Of a stretch of 64,000 nt of DNA, positions 56,383 to 64,000 are shown piece after piece. Numbering within the stretch: position 1 is the first letter of the stretch; every line of letters starts with the position of its first letter. Made by a program: the position numbers and the translations under genes. This stretch comes from Microtetraspora sp. NBRC 13810 (GTDB taxonomy: Bacteria > Actinomycetota > Actinomycetes > Streptosporangiales > Streptosporangiaceae), in contig NZ_BSRQ01000001.1 in the NCBI RefSeq assembly GCF_030268685.1, positions 620,001 to 684,000 on the forward strand. The letters are read 5' to 3'. The notes below the pieces were generated by a model. That model was not told the origin of the DNA. It worked only from the letters and a program-made list of their open reading frames with translations, and did no database searches.

Positions 56383-58554
56383 TCACCCGCACGGGGCGAG
56401 CGCCGGCATGGCCAGCTCGGGCGCGAACTCCACGTTGGAGAAGTGCTTGCCGAGCAGCCTTCTGATCACGCCGTTCTCGTAGAGCGCGGTGATCGCGGCC
56501 CGTACGGCGCGGCAGCCGCCCTCGTCGCCCGGCTTCAGCGCCACCGCGTAACGCTCGTCGGTGAGCTTCAGCCCGAGCACCTTGAACCGGACGCTCTCCC
56601 GGTTGGCGAACCCGGCCAGCACGAGGTCGTCGCCGGGGACCGCGTCGACGGTGCCCGCGGTCAGCATGTTCACGCACTCGGTGTAGGTGTCGGCCGGCAC
56701 GAGTTCGAGCCGCTCGACCCTGCGCTGCACCACGCCCACCGAGACGCTCGCCGCCGGCTGGCAGAGCCGCCTGCCCTCCAGGCCGGCCAGCGTCTGGATC
56801 GACGACCCGTCCTTGACCAGCACGTCCACGTGCGCCAGGTAGTACGGGCCGGCGAACACGACGTCGTCGGCGTCGTTGACCGGGTAGGTGGCGATCACCA
56901 TGTCCACCTTGCCGTCCGCCAGCAGGCCGGGCCGCTCCGCGCGGCTCGTCTCGCGGAACGTGATGCCCTCGGCCGGCACGTCCAGCGCCTTGGCGATCTC
57001 GGTGGCGAGGTCCACCTCGAAGCCGGTCCAGCTTCCGTTCTGGGTGGACTGGAGGGAGATGCCGGGCAGGAAGTTGCGCAGGCCGACGGTCAGCGTCTTC
57101 GTCGCCGCCGCCTTGTCCACCACCGAGGCGAAGGAGCGGGGTTCCCCTCCCCCGGTGCTCGCCGACGCCTGCAGAAACGGCGGCCGCCAGCCCGCGGCGT
57201 ACGCGACGCCCGCGCCGCCGGCGAGCAGCACCACGATGGCCAGCAGGACGGCCCACACCTTCTTCCCGGTCTTCCGGCGCGCCGGCTCGGCGGACACCAG
57301 TGTGGACGGCTCCCCGCCGCGGCCTCCCGGGGGCGGCGTCTGCCAGCTCGGCGGCGGGATGAGCGCGGGCGTCGGCGATTCGGCGGCGAAGTCCCTGCCG
57401 GGCGCCGGGCGGGCCCAGGGGTCCTGCTGCGGCACCGGCCGGGAGTGCTGGTCGTGCCGGGGTTGCTGCTGCTGGTGTGGCGGCTGGGGCTGTCGGCGGG
57501 GTTGCTGGTGACCGGGCTGCGACTCCTGCGGCTTCTGCGGCTTCTGCGGCTGCTGGGGTGCCGGGAACGGCTGCGGGGGCGGCTCGAAGCCGGTGGCGGT
57601 GCCGGGGGCGGGGCGGGCGGGCGGCGGCGCGCCCGACCGGCCGGTGGAGGTGGGCATCCTGGCCTGCCGGGTGGTGTCCCCGTCGTCGGCCGGGGTGGCG
57701 ATCTGGACGCCCTGGGTGAGCACGTCGGGCGACGCGCCCGCGCTGTCGGGCCGGCCGAGCAGGCGCAGCAGGATCTGGTCGGCCGAGGGTCGGCTCGCCG
57801 CCGGCTTCAACAGCGACGAGCGCACCACACTGCGCAGCGGCTCGTGCAGCATGCTGAGGTCGACCTCGTGGTTGAGGATCCGGTTGAGCACCGCCGCGAT
57901 CGAGCCGCCGTCGAAGATGGTGACGCCGGTCGCCGCGAAGGTGATCGTCGCGCCCCAGGCGAAGATGTCGGTGTGCGGGCCCACGTCGTCGCCGGCGATC
58001 TGCTCCGGGGCCATGTAGGCCGGGGTGCCGATCGCCCGGCTGGTGATCGTGCCCGTCGAGTCGAGGATGCGGGCGATGCCGAAGTCGACCACCCGCGGGC
58101 CGTCCACGGCCATGAGCACGTTGTCCGGCTTGAAGTCGCGGTGCACGATCGACGCTCGGTGGATGGCGGTGAGCGCGGTGGCGGTGCCGATGGCCAGCCG
58201 GTCCAGCGCCACGCCGCGCAGCGGGCCGTCGTCGTCCACGACGTCGCGCAGCGAGCGGCCCTGGATGAACTCGCTGGCGATGTAGGGGGTGTCCCCTTCG
58301 AGGTCGGCGTCGATGACGCGGGCCGTACAGAAGGACGCGACCCGCTGGGCGGCGCGCAGCTCGCGGGCGAAGCGGGAGCGGGCGGTCGTGTCACCGCTGA
58401 ACTTCACGTGCAGGAGCTTGACCGCCGCCTGCTCGCCGGACTCGCTGACCCCCAGGTAGACGACTCCCTGGCCGCCCTCGCCGAGCCGTCCGGACAGGCG
58501 GAAGCCCCCCAGCCGGGTGGGATCCCCCGCCACGAGCGGCGCGATCTGCGGCAT
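56383..58554 (-). CDS. Receptor-type Ser/Thr protein kinase fused to an amino-acid-binding domain
   Basis: 723 residues. Residues 18-270 form a Hanks-type kinase: GEGGQG loop (25-30), Lys 46, HRDFKPDN (138-145), DFG (157-159) and AYMAPEQI. A long Pro/Gln/His-rich linker runs to about 430, followed by one transmembrane helix (WAVLLAIVVLLAGGAGVAYA). The outer part, about 483-723, is a family-3 solute-binding domain: LTVGLRNFLPGI, WTGFEVDLATEIAKALDV, DMVIATYPVND, FAGPYYLAHVDVLV. The pattern DTYTECVNMLTAGTVDAVPG with a Cys in LCQPAAS resembles GlnH/GluB glutamate-binding proteins. It probably senses an external amino acid and phosphorylates cytoplasmic targets. It lies between mdh and icd. Confidence 0.92.
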   Translation of the reverse strand: MPQIAPLVAGDPTRLGGFRLSGRLGEGGQGVVYLGVSESGEQAAVKLLHVKFSGDTTARSRFARELRAAQRVASFCTARVIDADLEGDTPYIASEFIQGRSLRDVVDDDGPLRGVALDRLAIGTATALTAIHRASIVHRDFKPDNVLMAVDGPRVVDFGIARILDSTGTITSRAIGTPAYMAPEQIAGDDVGPHTDIFAWGATITFAATGVTIFDGGSIAAVLNRILNHEVDLSMLHEPLRSVVRSSLLKPAASRPSADQILLRLLGRPDSAGASPDVLTQGVQIATPADDGDTTRQARMPTSTGRSGAPPPARPAPGTATGFEPPPQPFPAPQQPQKPQKPQESQPGHQQPRRQPQPPHQQQQPRHDQHSRPVPQQDPWARPAPGRDFAAESPTPALIPPPSWQTPPPGGRGGEPSTLVSAEPARRKTGKKVWAVLLAIVVLLAGGAGVAYAAGWRPPFLQASASTGGGEPRSFASVVDKAAATKTLTVGLRNFLPGISLQSTQNGSWTGFEVDLATEIAKALDVPAEGITFRETSRAERPGLLADGKVDMVIATYPVNDADDVVFAGPYYLAHVDVLVKDGSSIQTLAGLEGRRLCQPAASVSVGVVQRRVERLELVPADTYTECVNMLTAGTVDAVPGDDLVLAGFANRESVRFKVLGLKLTDERYAVALKPGDEGGCRAVRAAITALYENGVIRRLLGKHFSNVEFAPELAMPALAPCG

Positions 58555-58693
58555 GCGCTTTCCCTAACAAGGTCGCGTGGATTCCGACCAGGCAAACTTT
58601 ACGGCCCCATCACCGTTTCACACGGCCCCTTGCCGGGCGTTACACCTACGTGACCCTGGGAGTGCCTCGGTGAGACAGGACGGGGGCAGGCGA

Positions 58694-58717
58694 AAGGGCC
58701 GCCCGGAGGCGGCCCTT
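58694..58717 (-). terminator. Terminator after icd
   Basis: 10-base stem AAGGGCCGCC / GGCGGCCCTT with CGGA tetraloop, 13 bases past the icd stop. The stem base gives a short T/A run in both directions. Confidence 0.85.
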
Positions 58718-58730
58718 GACCCGGAGAAGA

Positions 58731-59948
58731 TCAGACGGACATCTTCTTCTTGAGGTTCTCGTCCAGCGCGGCCAGGAAGTCCTGGGTGGTCAGCCACTCG
58801 GCGTCGCCGCCGACGAGCAGCGCCAGGTCCTTGGTCATCTGGCCGCTCTCGACGGTCTCGACGCAGACCTCCTCCAGCTTCGTGGCGAAGTCGACCACCT
58901 CGGGGGTGTTGTCGAGCTTGCCGCGGTGCTGCAGGCCACGGGTCCACGCGAAGATCGAGGCGATCGGGTTGGTGGAGGTCGGCTTGCCCTGCTGGTGCTG
59001 GCGGAAGTGCCGGGTGACCGTGCCGTGCGCGGCCTCGGCCTCGACCGTGCGGCCGTCCGGCGTCATCAGCACCGACGTCATCAGGCCCAGCGAGCCGAAG
59101 CCCTGCGCCACCGTGTCCGACTGCACGTCGCCGTCGTAGTTCTTGGCGGCCCAGACGTAGCCGCCCTCCCACTTCAGCGCCGCGGCGACCATGTCGTCGA
59201 TCAGGCGGTGCTCGTAGGTGAGCCCGGCCGCCTCGAACTCGCCCTTGAACTCGGTCTCGTAGACCTCGGCGAAGATGTCCTTGAACCGGCCGTCGTAGGC
59301 CTTGAGGATCGTGTTCTTCGTGGAGAGGTAGACCGGGAAGTTACGGTTCAGGCCGTAACGCATGGAGGCGCGGGCGAAGTCCCTGATCGACTCGTCCAGG
59401 TTGTACATCGCCAGCGCGACGCCGCTGCCCGGGAAGTCGTAGACGTCCAGCTCGATCGGCTCGCTGCCGTCCTTCGGGGTGAAGGTCAGCGTCAGCGTGC
59501 CCTCGCCGGGGATCTTGAGGTCGGTGGCGCGGTACTGGTCGCCGAACGCGTGACGGCCGACCACGATCGGCTTGGTCCAGCCGGGCACCAGGCGCGGCAC
59601 GTTGGACATGATGATCGGTTCGCGGAAGATGACGCCGCCGAGGATGTTGCGGATCGTCCCGTTCGGGGACTTCCACATCTTCTTCAGGCCGAACTCCTCG
59701 ACCCGCGCCTCGTCGGGGGTGATGGTGGCGCACTTCACGCCGACGCCGTACTGCTTGATCGCGTTGGCGGCATCGATCGTGACCTGGTCGTCGGTGGCGT
59801 CGCGGTGCTCGATGCCGAGGTCGTAGTACTTCAGATCGATGTCGAGGTAGGGAAGGATCAACTGGTCCTTGATGAACTGCCAGATGATCCGGGTCATCTC
59901 GTCGCCGTCAAGCTCGACGACGGCCCCCTCTACCTTGATCTTGGGCAT
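58731..59948 (-). CDS. icd: NADP-dependent isocitrate dehydrogenase (dimeric, eukaryote-like type)
   Basis: 405 residues. It decarboxylates isocitrate to 2-oxoglutarate. [20 protein letters not shown] at the start, the substrate loop [20 protein letters not shown], and the metal site around [20 protein letters not shown] identify the dimeric type II enzyme. [20 protein letters not shown] is the NADP-binding region. A single gene with its own terminator. Confidence 0.97.
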   Translation of the reverse strand: MPKIKVEGAVVELDGDEMTRIIWQFIKDQLILPYLDIDLKYYDLGIEHRDATDDQVTIDAANAIKQYGVGVKCATITPDEARVEEFGLKKMWKSPNGTIRNILGGVIFREPIIMSNVPRLVPGWTKPIVVGRHAFGDQYRATDLKIPGEGTLTLTFTPKDGSEPIELDVYDFPGSGVALAMYNLDESIRDFARASMRYGLNRNFPVYLSTKNTILKAYDGRFKDIFAEVYETEFKGEFEAAGLTYEHRLIDDMVAAALKWEGGYVWAAKNYDGDVQSDTVAQGFGSLGLMTSVLMTPDGRTVEAEAAHGTVTRHFRQHQQGKPTSTNPIASIFAWTRGLQHRGKLDNTPEVVDFATKLEEVCVETVESGQMTKDLALLVGGDAEWLTTQDFLAALDENLKKKMSV

Positions 59949-60053
59949 GCGTGTGGTTCCCCTTCTGAACTAACACTGACCAGACGATCCTTTTTGAGGC
60001 TCACTGGCCGTTGAGGCTATCGGACCGGTTCGAACACCTCGCTGGCCACCCGG

Positions 60054-60392
60054 TCATCCGACGATCCGGATGAAGCCGAGGATCCCGACGATCCATTCAC
60101 GCTCCACGAGCAGGATCAACCCGCCGAATACCAGCAGAGCGCCGAAGGTGGTCAGGGTGAGCGCGTCGGTCGTCTTGCCGCGGATCGCGAACCACCCCGC
60201 GCGCCGCTCAGGGAGTATCACCCTGATCAGCGCGCCGAGCAGCAGGAAGCCGCCGGCAACGGGCATGCCGACCGACGGCGATGCCCCTAGAAGTATGGAG
60301 GCGAGGCCGAGAACCGTCCCCAGTGCGATGAGAGGGTACGGTCCCCAGCCTGCCTGCTGTCGCTCGTTCAACGCTCGTCGATCGGCTTCCAT
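60054..60392 (-). CDS. DUF3017 small membrane protein
   Basis: 112 residues with three helices: LIALGTVLGLASILLGASPS, PVAGGFLLLGALIRVIL and LTLTTFGALLVFGGLILLVE, and the basic motif LPERRAGWFAIRGKTTD between. Matches the actinobacterial DUF3017 family, usually found near folD and mdh. The ATG at 60392 lies 25 bases inside the 3' end of the citrate synthase gene, so the two are coupled. Function unknown. Confidence 0.82.
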   Translation of the reverse strand: MEADRRALNERQQAGWGPYPLIALGTVLGLASILLGASPSVGMPVAGGFLLLGALIRVILPERRAGWFAIRGKTTDALTLTTFGALLVFGGLILLVEREWIVGILGFIRIVG

Positions 60393-61489
60393 TTTTGGTC
60401 GCGCTCACCGATGTATTCGCTGTCGGGCCGGATCAGCCGGTTGTCCGCGTGCTGTTCGATCACGTGCGCGGTCCAACCCGACATGCGGCTCACCGAGAAC
60501 ACGGGGGTGAACAGATCGGTAGGAATACCAAGGTAGTGGTAGACGGTCGCCGCGTAGAAGTCGACGTTCGGGTAGAGGCCCTTCTCCGCGAGGACGACCT
60601 CCTCCATCTCCTTGGACATGCGGTAGTACGTGTCGTCCCCGGCGGCCTGGGCCAGCTCCTCGGACATCCTGCGCAGATGGGTCGCGCGCGGGTCCTCCGT
60701 CTTGTAGACCCGGTGCCCGAAGCCCATGATCTTCTCGCCGTTCGCGAGCTTGTCGCGGACGGTCCCGGCCACCTGGTCCGGCGCGATGCTCTGCAGCGTG
60801 CGCATGACCTGCTCGTTGGCGCCGCCGTGCAGCGGGCCCTTCAGCGTGCCGATGGCGGCCACGATCGCCGAGTGCATGTCCGACAGGGTCGCGGCGCACA
60901 CCCGGGCGGCGAACGTCGAGGCGTTCATCGTGTGGTCGGCGTGCAGGACGAGGCAGGTGTCGAAGATCTCGACCTGCCGCGGGTCCGGGACCTTGCCGGT
61001 GATCTGGAGCAGGAAGTTCGCCGCGATGCTCAGCCCGGGGTCGGGATCGGGGATCTCGGCGCCGGTGCGGGCGGCGTGGTACCGGGCGACCAGAATGGGC
61101 TGCTGGGCGGTGAGCTGCGCCGCCTTGCGGTGGTTGGCCTCCGCGCTGTTGGCGTCCTTGTCCGGGTTCTCGGCGCCGGACAGGGAGACCAGGGTGCGCA
61201 GGGCCTCCATGGGGGCCTGCTTCTCGGCGATCTCGGAGATGTTGGCCTCGACCAACGCGCCGAGCGAGCGGCCGTTGACCAGCTCCGCGCCGTAGGCGGC
61301 GAGCTGGTCCCGGGTGGGGAGAGCGCCACACTGGAGCAGATGGGCGGTCTCTTCGAATGTGGTGCGCCCCGCCAGATCGTGGATGTCGTAGCCACGATAG
61401 AAGAGGCGACCGGCCTTCCCGTCGATGTCACTCAGCGCTGTGGACGCGGCTACGACATCGGCGAGGCCTTTGGTGGGCTTGTCCGCCAT
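60368..61489 (-). CDS. Citrate synthase (citrate/2-methylcitrate type)
   Basis: 373 residues, the short type I chain of Gram-positive bacteria. It condenses oxaloacetate with acetyl-CoA or propionyl-CoA. Catalytic residues: His in LKGPLHGGANEQVM, His in GFGHRVYKTEDPRA and Asp in NVDFYAATVYHYLG; LVLHADHTMNASTFAARVC is also conserved. Sequence alone does not separate citrate from methylcitrate synthase, though the TCA-gene context favours citrate synthase. Confidence 0.94.
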   Translation of the reverse strand: MADKPTKGLADVVAASTALSDIDGKAGRLFYRGYDIHDLAGRTTFEETAHLLQCGALPTRDQLAAYGAELVNGRSLGALVEANISEIAEKQAPMEALRTLVSLSGAENPDKDANSAEANHRKAAQLTAQQPILVARYHAARTGAEIPDPDPGLSIAANFLLQITGKVPDPRQVEIFDTCLVLHADHTMNASTFAARVCAATLSDMHSAIVAAIGTLKGPLHGGANEQVMRTLQSIAPDQVAGTVRDKLANGEKIMGFGHRVYKTEDPRATHLRRMSEELAQAAGDDTYYRMSKEMEEVVLAEKGLYPNVDFYAATVYHYLGIPTDLFTPVFSVSRMSGWTAHVIEQHADNRLIRPDSEYIGERDQKWKPIDER

Positions 61490-61670
61490 GTGTGTTTCCT
61501 CCGCTTATCTTCGCCCGAAGTCTACCCGTGAGCAGGCAAAACCTTCTCCAGAGGTCCAGACCAATTTCGCGTCGGATTCTCCTTACGGCAAAGGCGATTC
61601 CCCATCCCCTCGTTTGGGTAAGCCGAAGCTATAGCAGAAGATACGGCGGGCTACCTGGGGAGGAACTGCC

Positions 61671-62324
61671 GTGGAGGGGCCGTTCATACGCATCGAGGAC
61701 ACCGGCGAGGTCGTCCCGTTGCGGCCCGAGATCACTACGGTCGGCCGTGGCCGTGGTGCGGACATCAGGCTGACGGACCCGAGCGTGTCCCGGCTGCACG
61801 CCGAGTTCGTCCGGCGGGGACCTTACCTGTACGTCGTTGACCTGGGCCTGTCCCGCAACGGCACACGGGTGAACGGCAGGCCGATCGCCCGGAGGGTGCT
61901 CGACGACGGCGACGTGGTGTCCTTCGGCGCCGCGCGCTGCCGGGTGGGAGGCGTGCCCCGCGAGGACTTCACCCCCGAGGTCGAGCTGCGACGCGCGGCG
62001 GCCCCGGAGCTGACCCGGCGGGAGGTGGACGTGCTCACCTCGCTGTGCCGCCCGGCGCTGTCCGACGAGGCGTTCGTCGCGCCCGCCACCGCGCGGGAGA
62101 TAGCGGACGACCTGGTGGTGACCGAGGCGGCGGTGAAGCAGCATCTGCTCCGCCTCTACCAGAAGTTCCGGATTCCCGAGGGCACCAACAGGCGCACCCG
62201 GCTGGCCAACGAGGTGGTCGCCCTCGGCCTGGTCCGGCCGACACCGGTGGTCCCGCCGCAGCGTTCCGCGGGCACCCCGGCGGAGGGACAGCCGCACCCG
62301 ACCGCGGGCCGCCGCGCGTCCTGA
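61671..62324 (+). CDS. FHA-domain protein with C-terminal helix-turn-helix
   Basis: 217 residues from GTG 61671 after GGGGAGGA. Residues 1-100 are an FHA domain with the phosphothreonine-binding residues in place: TVGRGRGADIRL, PSVSRLHAEF, LSRNGTRVNGRPI. Residues 112-190 form a LuxR-like or winged DNA-binding domain (PELTRREVDVLTSLCRP, ATAREIADDLVVTEAAVKQH, LLRLYQKFRI). FHA domains read Ser/Thr kinase signals, so this is a candidate transcription factor downstream of a kinase; the receptor kinase at 56383-58554 is the nearest one. Transcribed alone, opposite to its neighbours. Confidence 0.88.
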   Translation: MEGPFIRIEDTGEVVPLRPEITTVGRGRGADIRLTDPSVSRLHAEFVRRGPYLYVVDLGLSRNGTRVNGRPIARRVLDDGDVVSFGAARCRVGGVPREDFTPEVELRRAAAPELTRREVDVLTSLCRPALSDEAFVAPATAREIADDLVVTEAAVKQHLLRLYQKFRIPEGTNRRTRLANEVVALGLVRPTPVVPPQRSAGTPAEGQPHPTAGRRAS

Positions 62325-62330
62325 GGCGTA

Positions 62331-62355
62331 CCCGCCCGTGCCGGTCACGGGCGGG
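62331..62355. terminator. Terminator between FHA-HTH gene and folD
   Basis: 10-base stem CCCGCCCGTG / CACGGGCGGG with a 5-base loop, between converging genes. Confidence 0.8.
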
Positions 62356-62414
62356 GCTTCATCATGCCCGCATGCCGGGGCGGCGTGCCACGCCGGAGCC
62401 GGGCATGCATGCCC

Positions 62415-63269
62415 TTACGCCGGGTGCCGGCGCTCGGCCGCCTCCACGACGTTGGTGAGCAGCATGGCGCGGGTCATCGGGCCGACGCCGCCGGGATTGG
62501 GGGTGAGGAAGCCGGCCACCTCAGCGACATCCGGCGCCACGTCTCCGGCGATCTTGCCCTCGACCCGGGAGACGCCGACGTCGAGCACCGCGGCCCCCGG
62601 CTTGACCATGTCGGCGGTGATCAACCCGGGCACGCCCGCCGCCGCGACGACGACGTCGGCCCCGCGCACGTGCGCGGCGAGGTCCTGGGTGCCGGTGTGG
62701 CACAGGGTGACCGTGGCATTCTCACTGCGCCGGGTCAGCAGCAGGCCCAGCGAGCGGCCCACCGTGATCCCGCGGCCGACCACCACCACCTCGGCGCCCT
62801 TCAGCGGCACCCCGAACTCCTGCAACAGCACCACGATGCCGCGCGGCGTGCACGGCAGCGGCGCGTCCATCATGTGCACCAGGCGGCCCAGGTTGACCGG
62901 GTGCAGCCCGTCGGCGTCCTTGCCCGGGTCGATGCGCTCGATCAGCGCCATGGTGTCCAGACCGCGTGGCAGCGGGAGCTGCACGATGTAGCCGGTGCAC
63001 GCCGGGTCGGCGTTGAGCTCGTCGATCGCCGCCTCGACCTCGGCCTGGGTGGCGGTCTCCGGCAGGTCCTTGCGGATGGAGGCGATGCCGACCTCGGCGC
63101 AGTCGCGGTGCTTGCCCGCGACGTAGATCTGGCTGCCGGGATCGTCGCCCACGAGCACCGTGCCCAGCCCGGGAGCGACCCCGCGCTTCCTCAGCTCCGC
63201 CACCCGGGCGGTCAGGTCGGCCTTGATCTTGGCCGCGGTGGCCTTGCCATCGAGTCTCTGCGCGCTCAT
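62415..63269 (-). CDS. folD: Methylenetetrahydrofolate dehydrogenase/cyclohydrolase
   Basis: 284 residues. Bifunctional enzyme giving 10-formyl-tetrahydrofolate, used by PurH encoded just upstream. Motifs: [20 protein letters not shown] (catalytic Lys region), [55 protein letters not shown] and [23 protein letters not shown] 63269. Confidence 0.97.
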   Translation of the reverse strand: MSAQRLDGKATAAKIKADLTARVAELRKRGVAPGLGTVLVGDDPGSQIYVAGKHRDCAEVGIASIRKDLPETATQAEVEAAIDELNADPACTGYIVQLPLPRGLDTMALIERIDPGKDADGLHPVNLGRLVHMMDAPLPCTPRGIVVLLQEFGVPLKGAEVVVVGRGITVGRSLGLLLTRRSENATVTLCHTGTQDLAAHVRGADVVVAAAGVPGLITADMVKPGAAVLDVGVSRVEGKIAGDVAPDVAEVAGFLTPNPGGVGPMTRAMLLTNVVEAAERRHPA

Positions 63270-63291
63270 GTCAGCCCATCATATGGGCCGC

Positions 63292-63477
63292 CTACCGGCT
63301 GCCCTCCCGAGCCGCCGCCTCGCGCCGCTCGATGATCCTCCTGGTGAAGGGGATGGTCTCCACGGCGACCTTGCCGAGATACGCCCCGAGGCCCGCGAAG
63401 ATCACGAGCACGAAGGGGCTGTGGAGGAACCCACTGACCAGGACGACGCCGTACAGAACCAGATCGATCAAGGACAT
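63292..63477 (-). CDS. Small membrane protein between purH and folD
   Basis: 61 residues: MSLIDLVLYGVVLVSGFLHS, a hydrophobic second segment FVLVIFAGLGAYLGKV, and a charged tail RRIIERREAAAREGSR. ATG 63477 is preceded by GGAG at a suitable distance. I do not recognise the family. Its position in the purH-folD unit, 22 bases before folD, supports translation. Confidence 0.6.
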   Translation of the reverse strand: MSLIDLVLYGVVLVSGFLHSPFVLVIFAGLGAYLGKVAVETIPFTRRIIERREAAAREGSR

Positions 63478-63615
63478 GCGGGTACTCCGAGGGAGGAAAC
63501 AGACGATGAAGCCTCAGGGTACCTGCCCCATCCGGCCTGCGGCCCCGAAACACCCGAACCATCCCCACTACCCAGATCAGCCGGGAGATCACCCCAACGC
63601 GGAAATCCCGGGCAG

Positions 63616-63644
63616 GCCCGGCCGCCGGAGCGCGGCGGCCGGGC
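63616..63644 (-). terminator. Stem-loop after purH
   Basis: 12-base perfect stem GCCCGGCCGCCG / CGGCGGCCGGGC with loop GAGCG, ten bases past the purH stop. It may separate purH from the following small gene. Confidence 0.7.
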
Positions 63645-63653
63645 GGGCGGGGT

Positions 63654-64000
63654 TCAGTGGAAGAAGTGGCGGGTGCCGGTGAAGTAGAGGGTGATGCCGG
63701 CCTTCTCGGCGGCTTCGATGACCTCGGGATCGTGCACCGAGCCACCGGGCTCGACGATGGCGCGGACGCCCGCCTCGGCGAGCACCTCCAGGCCGTCGGG
63801 GAACGGGAAGAACGCGTCCGAGGCGCCGACGGAACCGGTGGCGCGGTCGCCGGCGCGGGAGACCGCGAGGCGGGCGGAGTCCACCCGGTTGACCTGTCCC
63901 ATGCCGACGCCCACGGTGGCGCCGTCGGCGGCGAGCAGGATGGCGTTGGACTTGACCGAACGGCAGGCCCGCCAGGCGAAGGCGAGGTCGGCCAGCACCT
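63654..64000 (-). CDS. purH: AICAR transformylase/IMP cyclohydrolase, C-terminal part (5' end outside window)
   Basis: About 115 codons of the C-terminal end. [80 protein letters not shown] and GTRHFFH are the hallmark C-terminus of PurH, which performs the last two steps of IMP synthesis with 10-formyl-tetrahydrofolate. The N-terminal cyclohydrolase domain lies beyond the window. Confidence 0.95.
   Translation of the reverse strand, partial: VLADLAFAWRACRSVKSNAILLAADGATVGVGMGQVNRVDSARLAVSRAGDRATGSVGASDAFFPFPDGLEVLAEAGVRAIVEPGGSVHDPEVIEAAEKAGITLYFTGTRHFFH

Noticed and set aside
57420-57560. Repeated CTGCGGCTTCTGCGG-like words considered as a CRISPR or satellite
   Set aside because: They are codons of the Pro/Gln-rich linker of the receptor kinase, read on the minus strand; no spacer-repeat structure.
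60020-60050. GGTTCGAACACC resembling a tRNA T-arm
   Set aside because: No matching acceptor, D-arm or anticodon stem could be drawn around it.

Overview
The window is high-GC actinobacterial DNA: roughly 70% or more G+C, frequent GTG and TTG starts, 1-4 base gene overlaps and several starts that look leaderless. The families present (Tad pilus genes, WXG100/EccC, quinone dehydrogenase LpdA, AMIN-like lipoprotein, DUF3017, SCO4848-type membrane protein, PGM1-type ligase, several GntR/MarR/PucR regulators) suggest a filamentous actinomycete. My best guess is the Streptosporangiaceae (Nonomuraea or Streptosporangium-like); this is inferred from gene content, not from any marker search. I see no rRNA, tRNA, CRISPR array, insertion sequence or prophage. 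About 55 protein genes are supported; the first (tadB-like) and the last (purH) are cut by the window edges.

Layout. 1-3644: minus-strand Tad/Flp pilus genes (SAF/CpaB-like, MinD-like, TadA ATPase, TadB-like). 4152-10136: a giant EccC/EssC-type FtsK ATPase whose N-terminus holds several families of tandem repeats, facing a WXG100 gene across a strong shared terminator. 10497-15416: acyl-CoA carboxylase alpha subunit, then two secreted/membrane proteins that share a cytoplasmic module. 15475-23128: lpdA, gamma-glutamylcyclotransferase, a Nudix/GntR accessory patch with a degraded small gene, purine nucleoside phosphorylase, phosphohexomutase, PH-domain protein and adenosine deaminase. 23227-28436: two MarR/MFS efflux modules around a cupin and a lipoprotein. 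28580-36368: a six-gene catabolic operon (CodB-type permease, hydantoinase A, three tandem DUF917 proteins, PucR regulator). 36379-43321: a nucleoside uptake and salvage operon (BMP lipoprotein, ATPase, two permeases, cytidine deaminase, thymidine phosphorylase). 43719-48971: S15 peptidase, M20 amidohydrolase and an orphan PGM1-type ATP-grasp ligase. 49006-55212: D,D-carboxypeptidase, YihY, trpS, CNNM/CorC protein, galE. 55283-64000: malate dehydrogenase, a Ser/Thr kinase fused to an extracellular amino-acid-binding domain, isocitrate dehydrogenase, DUF3017, citrate synthase, an FHA-HTH regulator, folD, a small membrane protein and purH.

Functional themes. Purine and pyrimidine salvage is spread across punA, add, deoA, cdd and the BMP-type nucleoside transporter. 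The group lpdA, punA, phosphohexomutase, add, amidohydrolase, deoA, cdd resembles the gene neighbourhood known in mycobacteria. The most interesting candidates for new biology are (1) the receptor-like kinase with a GlnH/GluB-like sensor domain inside a cluster of TCA-cycle genes next to an FHA-HTH protein, (2) the operon with three diverging DUF917 paralogues and HyuA but no HyuB, (3) the adjacent pair of surface proteins built on one shared cytoplasmic module, and (4) the EccC protein whose ubiquitin-like domain is interrupted by expanded tandem repeats.
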